Positions 41,340-51,479 of a stretch of DNA of 64,000 nt are shown one piece after another. Each line of letters opens with the position of its first letter. Position 1 is the stretch's first letter. The stretch is from Symbiodinium natans. Lineage: Eukaryota; Sar; Dinophyceae; Suessiales; Symbiodiniaceae. The DNA lies in the NCBI GenBank assembly GCA_905221605.1, contig CAJNDS010000657.1:339501-403500 (forward strand). Direction: 5' to 3'. The position numbers were made by a program, and so were the translations under genes. The notes below the pieces were generated by a model. The model saw nothing but the letters and a program-made list of their open reading frames with translations. It was not told the origin of the DNA and searched no databases.

Positions 41340-42860
41340 TCTTGGGGCCCAGGAGGGCCTGGTGCAGGAGCAACTTTGCCGGTCAAAACTTGCCGGGATC
41401 CCCTTGGCACCCTGGAAAAGTGATGCAAATACCACACAAAACGGGAAAGGGTAGGAACAACTTTGTCGGTCAAAATTTGCCGGGATCCCCTTGGCACCCT
41501 GGAAAAGTCCTGCGAATACCACACAAAACGGGAAAGGGTAGGAACAACTTTGCCGGTCAAAATTTGCCGGGATCCCCTTGGCACCCTGGAAAAGTCCTGC
41601 AAATACCACACAAAACGGGAAAGGGTAGGAACAACATTTGCCGGTCAAAATTTGCCGGGATTCCCTTGGCACCCCGGAAAAGTGATGCAAATACCACACA
41701 AAACGGGAACGGGTAGGAACAACTTTGCGGGTCAAAATTTGCCGGGATTCCCTTGGCACCCTAGAAAAGTCCTGCAAATACCACACAAAACGGGAAAGGG
41801 TAGGAACAACTTTGCCGGTCAAAATTTGCCGGGATTCCCTTGGCACCCTAGAAAAGTGATGCAAATACCACACAAAACGGGAAAGGGTAGGAACAACTTT
41901 GCCGGTCAAAATTTGCCGGGATCCCCTTGGCGCTCGGGAAAAGTGATGCAAATGCCACACAAAACGGGAACGGGTAGGAACAACTTTGCGGGTCAAAATT
42001 TGCCGGGACCCCCTTGGCACCCGGGAAAAGTGATGCAAATACCACACAAAACGGGACAGGGTAGGAACAACTTTGCCGGTCAAAATTTGCCGGGATCCCC
42101 TTGGCACCCTGGAAAAGTGATGCAAATACCACACAAAACGGGAACGGGTAGGAACAACTTTGCCGGTCAAAATTTGCCGGGATTCCCTTGGCACCCTGGA
42201 AAAGTGATGCAAATACCACACAAAACGGGAAAGGGTAGGAACAACTTTGCCGGTCAAAATTTGCCGGGATCCCCTTGGCACGCGGGAAAAGTGATGCAAA
42301 TACCACACAAAACGGGAAAGGGTAGGAACAACTTTGCGGGTCAAAATTTGCCGGGATTCCCTTGGCACCCTGGAAAAGTCCTGCAAATACCACACAAAAC
42401 GGGAAAGGGTAGGAACAACTTTGCCGGGATCCCCTTGGCACTCGGGAAAAGTGATGCAAATACCACACAAAACGGGAACGGGTAGGAACAACTTTGCGGG
42501 TCAAAATTTGCCGGGACCCCCTTGGCACCCGGGAAAAGTGATGCAAATACCACACAAAACGGGAAAGGGTAGGAACAACTTTGCCGGTCAAAATTTGCCG
42601 GGATTCCCTTGGCACCCTGGAAAAGTCCTGCAAATACCACACAAAACGGGAAAGGGTAGGAACAACTTTGCGGGTCAAAATTTGCCGGGATTCCCTTGGA
42701 ACCCTGGAAAAGTCCTGCAAATACCACACAAAACGGGAAAGGGTAGGAACAACTTTGCCGGTCAAAATTTGCCGGGATCCCCTTGGCACTCGGGAAAAGT
42801 GAAGCAAATACCACACAAAACGGGAACGGGTAGGAACAACTTTGCGGGTCAAAATTTGCC
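41340..42860. repeat. 87-bp tandem satellite, ~17 copies
   Basis: Unit words in order: GGGTAGGAACAACTTTGC(C/G), GGTCAAAATTTGCCGGGAT, CCCTTGGCACCCTGGAAAAG, TGATGCAAATACCACACAAA, ACGGGAA. Copies differ by about 2-8 per cent. Because 87 is a multiple of 3, frames of 340-390 codons are open on both strands; these are not genes. Confidence 0.95.
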
Positions 42861-42989
42861 GCCTTCGTATGCCATGAGAAATGCGCGGCTCGATTTGGCC
42901 AAATTTTGCCCGGAGGCTGCCCGGCAAAATTTGGCCAAATCGGGCCCCTGGACATTGAAATGAAATCAATTTTTCAATTCCCCGATACT

Positions 42990-43105
42990 AAATCACGAGC
43001 CCGGGCCTCCCCCTCAACATAAAATTACGAGCCCGGGCCTCCCCCCAATACTGAATTACGAGCGCGGGCCTCCCCCCAATACTAAAGTACGAGCCGGGGA
43101 ATTAA
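42990..43105. repeat. ~37-bp tandem repeat (ACGAGCCCGGGCCTCCCCC)
   Basis: Three to four copies of ACGAGCCCGGGCCTCCCCC followed by AATACTGAATT-like sequence, at the turning point between the two inverted satellite arms. Confidence 0.85.
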
Positions 43106-43189
43106 ATCATTTAAATGATTTTAATGCCCGGACGCCCCCCCTGGGGAATTTAAATTATTTAAATTATTTAATTCCTGACCCCCCAACCC

Positions 43190-44330
43190 CGACCCGCAAA
43201 TGTTGTTCCTACCCTTTTCCGTTGTGTGTGGTATGTGCAGGACTTTTGCAGGGTGCCAAGGGGATCCCGGCAAATTCTGACCCGCAAATGTTGTTCCTAC
43301 CCTTTTTCGTTTTGTGTGGTATTTGCAGGACTTCTGCAGGGTGCCAAGGGAATCCCGGCAAATTTTGACCCGCAAATGTTGTTCCTACACTATTCCGATT
43401 TGTGTGGCATTTGCAGGGCTTTCGCAGGGTGCCAAGAGGATCCCGGCAAATTTTGACCCGCAAATGTTGTTCCTACCCTTTTCCGTTTTGTGTGGCATTT
43501 GCAGGACTTTTGCAGGGTGCCAAGGGTACCCGGCAAATTTAGACCCGCAAATGTTGTTCCTACCCTTTTTCGTTTTGTGTGGTATTTGCAGGACTTTTGC
43601 AGGGTGCCAAGGGAATCCCGGCAAATTTTGACCCGCAAATGTTGTTCCTACCCTATTCCCGTTTGTGTGGCATTTGCAGGACTTTTGCAGGGTGCCAAGG
43701 GGATCCCGGCAAATTTTGACCCGCAAATGTTGTTCCTACCCTTTTCCGTTTTGTGTGGCATTTGCAGGACTTTTGCAGGGTGCCAAGGGGATCCCGGCAA
43801 ATTTTGACCCGCAAATGTTGTTCCTACCCTTTTTCGTTTTGTGTGGTATTTGCAGGACTTTTGCAGGGTGCCAAGGGGATCCCGGCAAATTTTGACCCGC
43901 AAATGTTGTTCCTACCTTTTTCCGTTTTGTGTGGTATTTGCAGGACTTTTGCAGGGTGCCAAGGGGATCCCGGCAAATTTTGACCCGCAAATGTTGTTCC
44001 TACCCTTTCCGTTTTGTGTGGCATTTGCAGGACTTTTGCAGGGTGCCAAGGGGATCCCGGCAAATTTTGACCCGCAAATGTTGTTCCTACCCTTTTCCGT
44101 TTTGTGTGGCATTTGCAGGACTTTTGCAGGGTGCCAAGGGGATCCCGGCAAATTTTGACCCGCAAATGTTGTTCCTACCCTTTTCCGTTTTGTGTGGTAT
44201 TTGCAGGACTTTTGCAGGGTGCCAAGGGGATCCCGGCAAATTTTGACCCGCAAATGTTGTTCCTACCCTTTTCCGTTTTGTGTGGTATTTGCAGGACTTT
44301 TGCAGGGTGCCAAGGGGAACCCGGTCTCCT
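43190..44330. repeat. 88-bp satellite, inverted arm, ~13 copies
   Basis: The reverse complement of the 41340-42860 family with its own fixed differences: CTGCAAAAGTCCTGCAAATA in place of CTGGAAAAGTGATGCAAATA, and ACATTTGCGGG. The period is 88, not 87, so frames shift. Confidence 0.95.
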
Positions 44331-47300
44331 GTCTTCATTTCTCCTCCATGATTTTCATTGCTCTTCCCATGAAAATTGCTTCCTTTTGATCTCTCCTCTC
44401 TCCTTTCTCTCTCCCTTCTCTTCTCTTGTTCTCTTTTGAATCTCAAAATCACACCAAAGGAAGCTTCTTTTCCTTATTGAATGAAAAAGAAAAACAAGAA
44501 AAGAGATAGGTAAAGACACTGAAGAGCTCCACTGCCTATTGTTTCTTTCCCTTTCCTCTCTTTCTATGTGTTGTTTCCTTGTCGTTTCAGAAAGCTAGCA
44601 AAATAAGAGCAAGGGGGCTTCCTGAAGAGGAGAGAGGGCACCTATTTGTTTTAATTATAGAGGGGAAAGCGAGAGACAAGGAAGGGAGAGATGATAGATA
44701 AAGAAGAGTGCTATCCGTCTCCTTGTTTCTTGTGTCTTCTCTTCTTTTCAGTTCATCATATTCCTCTTTTCGGCCTGTCTCTTCTGCTCTTTTCCTTACC
44801 CTTCTCCTTTTCAAGTTCTTCCAATTTAGTTTTTCTGTTTCGAAAAGAAAGAGGGAAGGGAGAGAGAAGGGCGAGAGGATAGATAAAGAAGAGTGCCATC
44901 TTCTTTGCGCCTTGTTTTGTCTCTCCATCTTCTTTGTTCATCTCTCTTCTATTCTTTTCTTGGCTCTTCCCATTAGAATTGTGTTCCTTTTATCTCTCCT
45001 CTCTCCTTCTCTTTCCCTTGTCTTCTCCTGTTCCCCTTTAAATGACAAAAACACAAGAAAGGAAGAAGAGGGGAATGGAGGCCCTTTTCCGGTATTCTCC
45101 TGTTGCAATGAATAAGGAAAAGAGCATAGGAGATAAGGAAGGGAATTGAAAAGAAAATGGGCGATCGGGTGTCCTTTTTGCTAGTTTTCTGCATCTTCAA
45201 GGAAGAAAAAAGGACACCCACCCAAGAAGGAAAAGTAACTTAAGAGATAGGGAGGAAATTGAAGAGCTCCTCTCTTTACCTAGTCATTCCCTGTCCTCTC
45301 TTCTTATCTGTTGTTTGTCTTATTCGCTTCAAAAAGCAAAATAAGGGAAAGGCGATTTCCTGAAGAGGAAGAAGGGCGCCTACCTGTGAATAGCAAGATT
45401 GATTTTTTCTAATTAGGGAGAGACTTGCCCCGCCTGAGCCTCCCTGGCCTGCTTGTTGTGGCCACATACAGTTGCGCTTCCAGCAAAATGGCACCCTTGT
45501 TATCTCGTCTCACTTCTCTTTCCCTTCTCTCCTTCTGTTTCCTTTTGACTGATAAACCACAAGAAAGGAACTTGTGTGATAAGGCAGTGGAAGGGTAAGC
45601 AGAGGGTGACTCCTGGCGCGTGGACCGGTCCATACTTCATCATACCCCTCCTCTCGGCCTATCTCTTCTGTTCCTTTCCTTACCCTTCTCCTTCTCATAG
45701 TTCTTCCTTTTTGTTTTCTTATTTCGAAAAGAAAGAGGGAAGGGAGAGAGAAGGGAGAGAGGATAGATAAAGAAGAGTGCCATCTTCTCTGCGCCTTGTT
45801 TTGTCTCTCCCACTTCTCTATTCATCTCTCTTCTATTCTTTTCTTTGCTCTTCCCATTAACAATGCAATCCTTTTGTCTCTCCTCTCTCCTTCTCTCTCC
45901 CTTCTCTTCTCCTGTTCCCCTTTAAATGACAAAAGCGCAAGAAAGGAAGAACAAGAGGGGAATGGAGGCCATGTTCCTTTCTTTTCCAATGGATGGGGAA
46001 AGCGAGCGGGGTTGGCTCCTTGTCCGTAGACCCTCCCCATGCTGCAGCAAATCCCTCCTCTCGCCCTATCGCCTCTGTTCTTTTCCTTGTTCCCAAACGG
46101 AAAAAGAAAACGGGTTCCTTTACATGTTCATTGTTCTTCCTTTTGTTTTTATTTGAAAGGGAAAGATAAGAAAGAGAGGAAAGAAGAAAACGAGCACCAT
46201 CTTCTCTTTGCCTGATTTTGCACCTCCCTCTCCTGTCTTCATTTCTCTTCCATGATTTTCATTGCTCTTCCCATGAAAATTGCTTCCTTTTGATCTCTCC
46301 TCTCCCCTTTCTCTCTCCCTTCTCTTCTCTTGTTCTCTTTTGAATCTCAAAATCACACCAAAGGAAGCTTCTTTGAATTGAAAAGAAAATGGGCGATCGG
46401 GTGTCCTTTTTGCTAGTTTTCTGCATCTTCAAGGAAGAAAAAAGGACACCCGCCCAAGAAGGACAAGTAACTTAAGAGATAGGGAGGAAATTGAAGAGCT
46501 CCTCTCTTTACCTAGTCATTCCCTGTCCTCTCTTCTTATCTGTTGTTTGTCTTATTCGCTTCAAAAAGCAAAATAAGGGAAAGGCGATTTCCTGAAGAGG
46601 AAGAAGGGCGCCTACCTGTGAATAGCAAGATTGATTTTTTCTAATTAGGGAGAGACTTGCCCCGCCTGAGCCTCCCTGGCCTGCTTGTTGTGGCCACATA
46701 CAGTTGCGCTTCCAGCAAAATGGCATCCTTGTTATCTCGTCTCACTTCTCTTTCCCTTCTCTCCTTCTGTTTCCTTTTGACTGATAAACCACAAGAAAGG
46801 AACTTGTGTGATAAGGCAGTGGAAGGGTAAGCAGAGGGTGACTCCTGGCGCGTGGACCGGTCCATACTTCATCATACCCCTCCTCTCGACCTATCTCTTC
46901 TGTTCCTTTCCTTACCCTTCTCCTTCTCATAGTTCTTCCTTTTTGTTTTCTTATTTCGAAAAGAAAGAGGGAAGGGAGAGAGAAGGGAGAGAGGATAGAT
47001 AAAGAAGAGTGCCATCTTCTCTGCGCCTTGTTTTGTCTCTCCCACTTCTCTATTCATCTCTCTTCTATTCTTTTCTTTGCTCTTCCCATTAACAATGCAA
47101 TCCTTTTGTCTCTCCTCTCTCCTTCTCTCTCCCTTCTCTTCTCCTGTTCCCCTTTAAATGACAAAAGCGCAAGAAAGGAAGAACAAGAGGGGAATGGAGG
47201 CCATGCTCCTTTCTTTTCCAATGGATGGGGAAAGCGAGCGGGGTTGGCTCCTTGTCCGTAGACCCTCCCCATGCTGCAGCAAATCCCTCCTCTCGCCCTA

Positions 47301-48480
47301 TCGCCTCTGTTCTTTTCCTTGTTCCCAAACGGAAAAAGAAAACGGGTTCCTTTACATGTTCATTGTTCTTCCTTTTGTTTTTATTTGAAAGGGAAAGATA
47401 AGAAAGAGAGGAAAGAAGAAAACGAGCACCATCTTCTCTTTGCCTGATTTTGCACCTCCCTCTCCTGTCTTCATTTCTCTTCCATGATTTTCATTGCTCT
47501 TCCCATGAAAATTGCTTCCTTTTGATCTCTCCTCTCTCCTTTCTCTCTCCCTTCTCTTCTCTTGTTCTCTTTTAAATCTCAAAATCACACCAAAGGAAGC
47601 TTCTTTTCCTTATTGAATGAAAAAGAAAAAGAAGAAAAGAGATAGGTAAAGACACTGAAGAGCTCCACTGCCTATTGTTTCATTCCCTTTCCTCTCTTTC
47701 TATGTGTTGTTTCCCTTGTTGTTTCAGAAAGCTAGCAAAATAAGGGCAAGGGGGCTTCCTGAAGAGGAGAGGGCACCTATTTGTTTTAATTATAGAGGGA
47801 AAAGCGAGAGACAAGGAAGGGAGAGATGATAGATAAAGAAGAGTGCTATCCGTCTCCTTGTTTCTTGTGTCTTCTCTTCTTTTCAGTACCCCTCCAGAAA
47901 ATTCAAATGGCCTCCTTGTTGTCTCTCCTCTCTCACTTCCCTTGCCCTTCTCTCCTTCTGTTACATTTTAACTAATAAAACACAAGAAAGGAACTTGTAT
48001 GATAAAGCAGTGGAAGGGTAAGCAGAGGGTGACTCCTTGCGCGTGGACCTTGCCCATACTTCATCATATCCCTCTTTTCGGCCTGTCTCTTCTGCTCTTT
48101 TCATTACCCTTCTCCTTTTCAAGTTCTTCCTTTTTAGTTTTTCTGTTTCGAAAAGAAAGAGGGAAGGGAGAGAGAAGGGAGAGAGGATAGATAAAGAAGA
48201 GTGCCATCTTCTTTGCGCCTTGTTTTGTCTCTCCATCTTCTTTGTTCATCTCTCTTCTATTCTTTTCTTGGCTCTTCCCATTAAAATTGTGTTCCTTTTA
48301 TCTCTCCTCTCTCCTTCTCTTTCCCTTCTCTTCTCCTGTTCCCCTTTAAATGACAAAAACACAAGAAAGGAAGAACAAGAGGGGAATGGAGGCCCTTTTC
48401 CTGTATTCTCCTGTTGCAATGAGAAAAAAGGATAGGAGATAAGGAAGGGAATTGAGGAGCTCCTTTCGCTACTTTCTTAT
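44330..48480. repeat. Pyrimidine-rich long repeats (A-B-B-A arrangement, ~1.2 kb unit)
   Basis: 45143-46374 and 46375-47606 are near-identical direct repeats, 1232 bp apart. 44330-45142 is repeated at about 47465-48460. The sequence is rich in CTCTTTTC/GAAAGAGG words. Short frames occur in both copies, but composition and repetition argue against coding. Confidence 0.9.
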
Positions 48481-48510
48481 GCCCTTTCCTTTGTATCTAC
48501 CACACAAAAA

Positions 48511-48546
48511 CACGACTCTCAGCTTCCAAATAAACCCTATTTAAGC
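48511..48546. repeat. Inverted partial copy of MITE family E / island flank
   Basis: CACGACTCTCAGCTTCCAAA then TAAACCCTATTTAAGC, the reverse complement of the left flank at 38520. Only one arm is present. Confidence 0.75.
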
Positions 48547-48547
48547 C

Positions 48548-49040
48548 ACCCACCCCCCCCCCCCCCCCTCACCCCCGGTAACCTAAGTAGAGTAGAAAGG
48601 AATTCCTGTCTTCGCCGGGCTTTCAGGGTTTGGTCAGCCGAAGCCCCCTCCAACAAAAAGGTGCCTTTACGGTCCTAGAGGAGTGCTAGGGGGTTCTCTT
48701 GTGGACCATGTGCCAGCATTGCTGCATCGCCTGCAGTCCTGAGATGTCCCGGGCTTATGCTTTCAGGGTATGTTGCTGGAGGTCTTTCGGATGCTCCTCA
48801 AGTGTTTCTGGCACTCTTGACTAAATCTTTAGTGGAACTTTGGAATTCAACCAACTAAGGTTTAGGATTCACCCAAAACCCCTTAAACTCCAAAGCCGTC
48901 CCCAAAGCGAAGATTGACGTCCTACTCCCAGCTCTACAGCTACTGCACGGCTACCACCACCACCACGACTGCCACCATCGCTACTGCCCCTGGCAGTACC
49001 ACCACCACGGCGACGACTACTCCACCAACACCTCTACCGC
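48548..49040. other. Unique stretch and GTGGTGG tract, no exon seen
   Basis: Poly-C at 48551-48568, unique sequence to 48930, then a (CCACCA)-like tract 48950-49040. I searched it for the continuation of the cNMP-binding gene and found none. Confidence 0.4.
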
Positions 49041-49059
49041 CACCACTACGAACCCGGGC

Positions 49060-49115
49060 CTCGTACATGATGTAGAAGGTGTTGCCAGGCTCGTCCTGAG
49101 TCACGACGTCTTCGC
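49060..49115 (-). CDS. PKG-type gene, exon 16 (third CNBD, first strands)
   Basis: After acceptor ATGGAAG|G, completing a split Gly codon, the frame reads [18 protein letters not shown]. It matches the CNBD pattern GE-x-(I/V)-V-x-QGEPG(D/N)-x-FYI; the usual Gly after Gln is Asp here. The donor is GC (GCCCGG), the same six bases as after exon 8. Confidence 0.8.
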
Positions 49116-51388
49116 CTTCCATGGCAAGGTGGGAGCTTCAGGGGCAGAGGGTTCAGGGCGCAGGGTGTGTTTTCGGTGCAGGGCCCAACGGGCCAAGGAA
49201 AAGCAAAAAAACAAAACATGTCCTACGCCCTAAGCATCCCCAACCAGGCCCAGGCCGCCCTGCTGTGCCCGGGCAGATCTTGGTTGAGAAGCTACATTAT
49301 AGGGCTTATGTACACTAAGCCCTGCAAACCCTACACCTTGAACTGCAACCTAGACCGAGGACTGTGGCCAGCGTATCAGAAGCTTATGTCGTAAGATCCC
49401 AGGCTACCCCCCCCCCCCCCCCCCCACCCTTACCAGCCCCTACCCCAACCTAGCAACCTAAACCCTTTCTGGGCGATACTTCGGGTTTAGGGCTCTTTAG
49501 GGTTTAGGGTTTTTTGGGTTTAGGGTTTTTAGGGTTTGGGGTTCAGAGTTTTTAGGGCTTGGGGTTTGTTAGGGTTTAGGTTGGCTTGGCGAACTTGAGG
49601 CTCCCAAGTTCACTACAGAACACGCCCCACCCCGGAATCCTGAAACCGTGCGCCGGGGGGGGGGGGGTACGGGCCTCAAACTACAGCTTCTTCAGGGTTT
49701 CAGGGTTTCAGAGTTAAGGGCTTGGGGCCTCAAACAACACCTTCTTAAGGTTTCAGGGTTTCAGGGTTTCAGGGTTTCAGGGTTTCAGGGTTTCAGAGTT
49801 TTAGAGTTTTAGGGTGTTGAGCCTCAAACAACACCTTCTTAGGGTGTCAGGGTTTCAGAGTTGAGGGTTTTGGGCCACCACTGCGGCCTTGCGTGAAATG
49901 CATCTCCACCAGGGCCTGCAAAAGCTTCTGGAGTTTAGGGTCAGTGAGCCCTAAAAGTTGAACAGCCTAAACCCAAAACCCTTAAACCTTGACCCCGATA
50001 AAACCCTACACCCTAAGCCCTCAAACCCCTAGCCTAAACCTTGGCTACAGGGGGGAGCATAGGGCTCTTGATCAGGTTCACCGAGCTGAGGTTGATAGGA
50101 CCCACGGGCCGGCAGCGGAGGCTGTTGGAGGTTTTTTTTCTTGTCTATCATTTGGTTTTTATTTCAATGTTTACTCGTTCATTTGCCTTTAATGTCTTTT
50201 GTTTGTTCTTCTTTTCTTTTCTTTTTTGTTGGGGGGGGGGGTGTGGGTGGGATTTCGGGGGTCTAGGGTTTGGGATTTTGGGGCCTGGGGGTCGAAGGAT
50301 TAAGGTTAAGGGCTGATCGTATCACCAGAGGTCATAGTGCTGGCGTCGAAGCTTGAACGTGGAGCGCTTGTTGCACCACGCTCGGGTTGCGACTTGCGGC
50401 ATTTCGGGGTTCAGGGTTTCTAGCCCTTCGCCTGATCTCTAAACCTTTGCACTAGACCCTAGACCCTAAACCCTACACCCTAAACCCCAAACCCTGAACC
50501 CTAAACCCCACACCCTAAACCGCCTTGGCCAGCGCTTTCTTCTCCGTCTCGAGGAGGGTATCCAAGATGCTCACGTCGTTGAGATATCTCACCTTGGATG
50601 TTGGGCGTAGGGCTTCTGTTGGTTTAGGGTTTAGGGTGAGGCTTTTAGGTTTTAGGGTTAGGGTTTAGGGTTTAGGGTTTTGGGTTTTGAGTTTTGGGTT
50701 TAGGCTTTAGGGTTTATGTTGGTTTAGGGCTTACAGGGCTTCTGTGTGGGTTCATGTGGGTTATAGGGTTTCTGGGGTTTATCGGGTCTAGAGGGTTTAT
50801 AGGGTTTATAGGGTTTGTAGGGTTCGCAGGGTTTGTCGGGTTTGTAGGGTTTATACCGGTTAAGAGGGTTTATAGAGTTTATGGGGTTATAGGTTTTGGT
50901 TGGGTTTAAAAGGGTTTTGTTGGGCTTTCTAGGGTTTAGGCTGGTTCGTAGGGTTTACGTTGGTTTATCAGGTTCTAGGAAGCCCCCAACGGACTTGGAG
51001 AAAATGCAGTCGACTACAGAAGCCAAAGTGCCAACAACATCCCCTTTCCTTGCAGTGTTGAGTTTTGCCTGCTCTGTTGCCTGAGCCTTCCCTCAATCTT
51101 TGCCGAGAAGCTTCAAGAAACATATGGGGGGGTTTTTACGAAACCCTAAACTAGCCCCCCTCCCCCCCCCCGCCCCCCAATAGTAGGATTCCCTTAAAAG
51201 AAGGACCCCAAGAAGGTACCCCTAATTTCGGAAAACACCATACTCTATTCCTAGTCTAAACTACCAGCAACTGCCCGAATTCGGCCCCAGGACTCGTCTT
51301 AAATGGCATTGGGGACATACTTTGGGCGCGCAAGTACGTAGCAAGTCATGTGAGGTAGGGTGTGTCTTGCTAAGACACACAACACACC

Positions 51389-51479
<91 letters not shown>

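Larger units (their letters stand above)
38520..48546. other. 10-kb satellite island between inverted flanking sequences
   Basis: GCTTAAATAGGGTTTATT followed by TGGAAGCTG (38520-38546) recurs inverted at 48520-48546, each with a poly-C run of 16 or more just outside. Between them there is no single-copy sequence of note, only five kinds of tandem or palindromic repeat (listed separately). The left copy is also part of a short foldback element (38520-38630). Confidence 0.7.

Noticed and set aside
41325-42969. Frames of 340-390 codons on both strands
   Set aside because: They are the 87-bp satellite read in phase (87 is a multiple of 3); both strands are open equally and the product is a pure repeat.
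41340-44330. CRISPR array
   Set aside because: The 87/88-bp units are direct tandem copies without unique spacers, in a eukaryotic context.
44330-48435. Repeated small frames of 60-135 codons
   Set aside because: They lie in near-identical pyrimidine-rich repeats, have no splice or family support, and are open on both strands.
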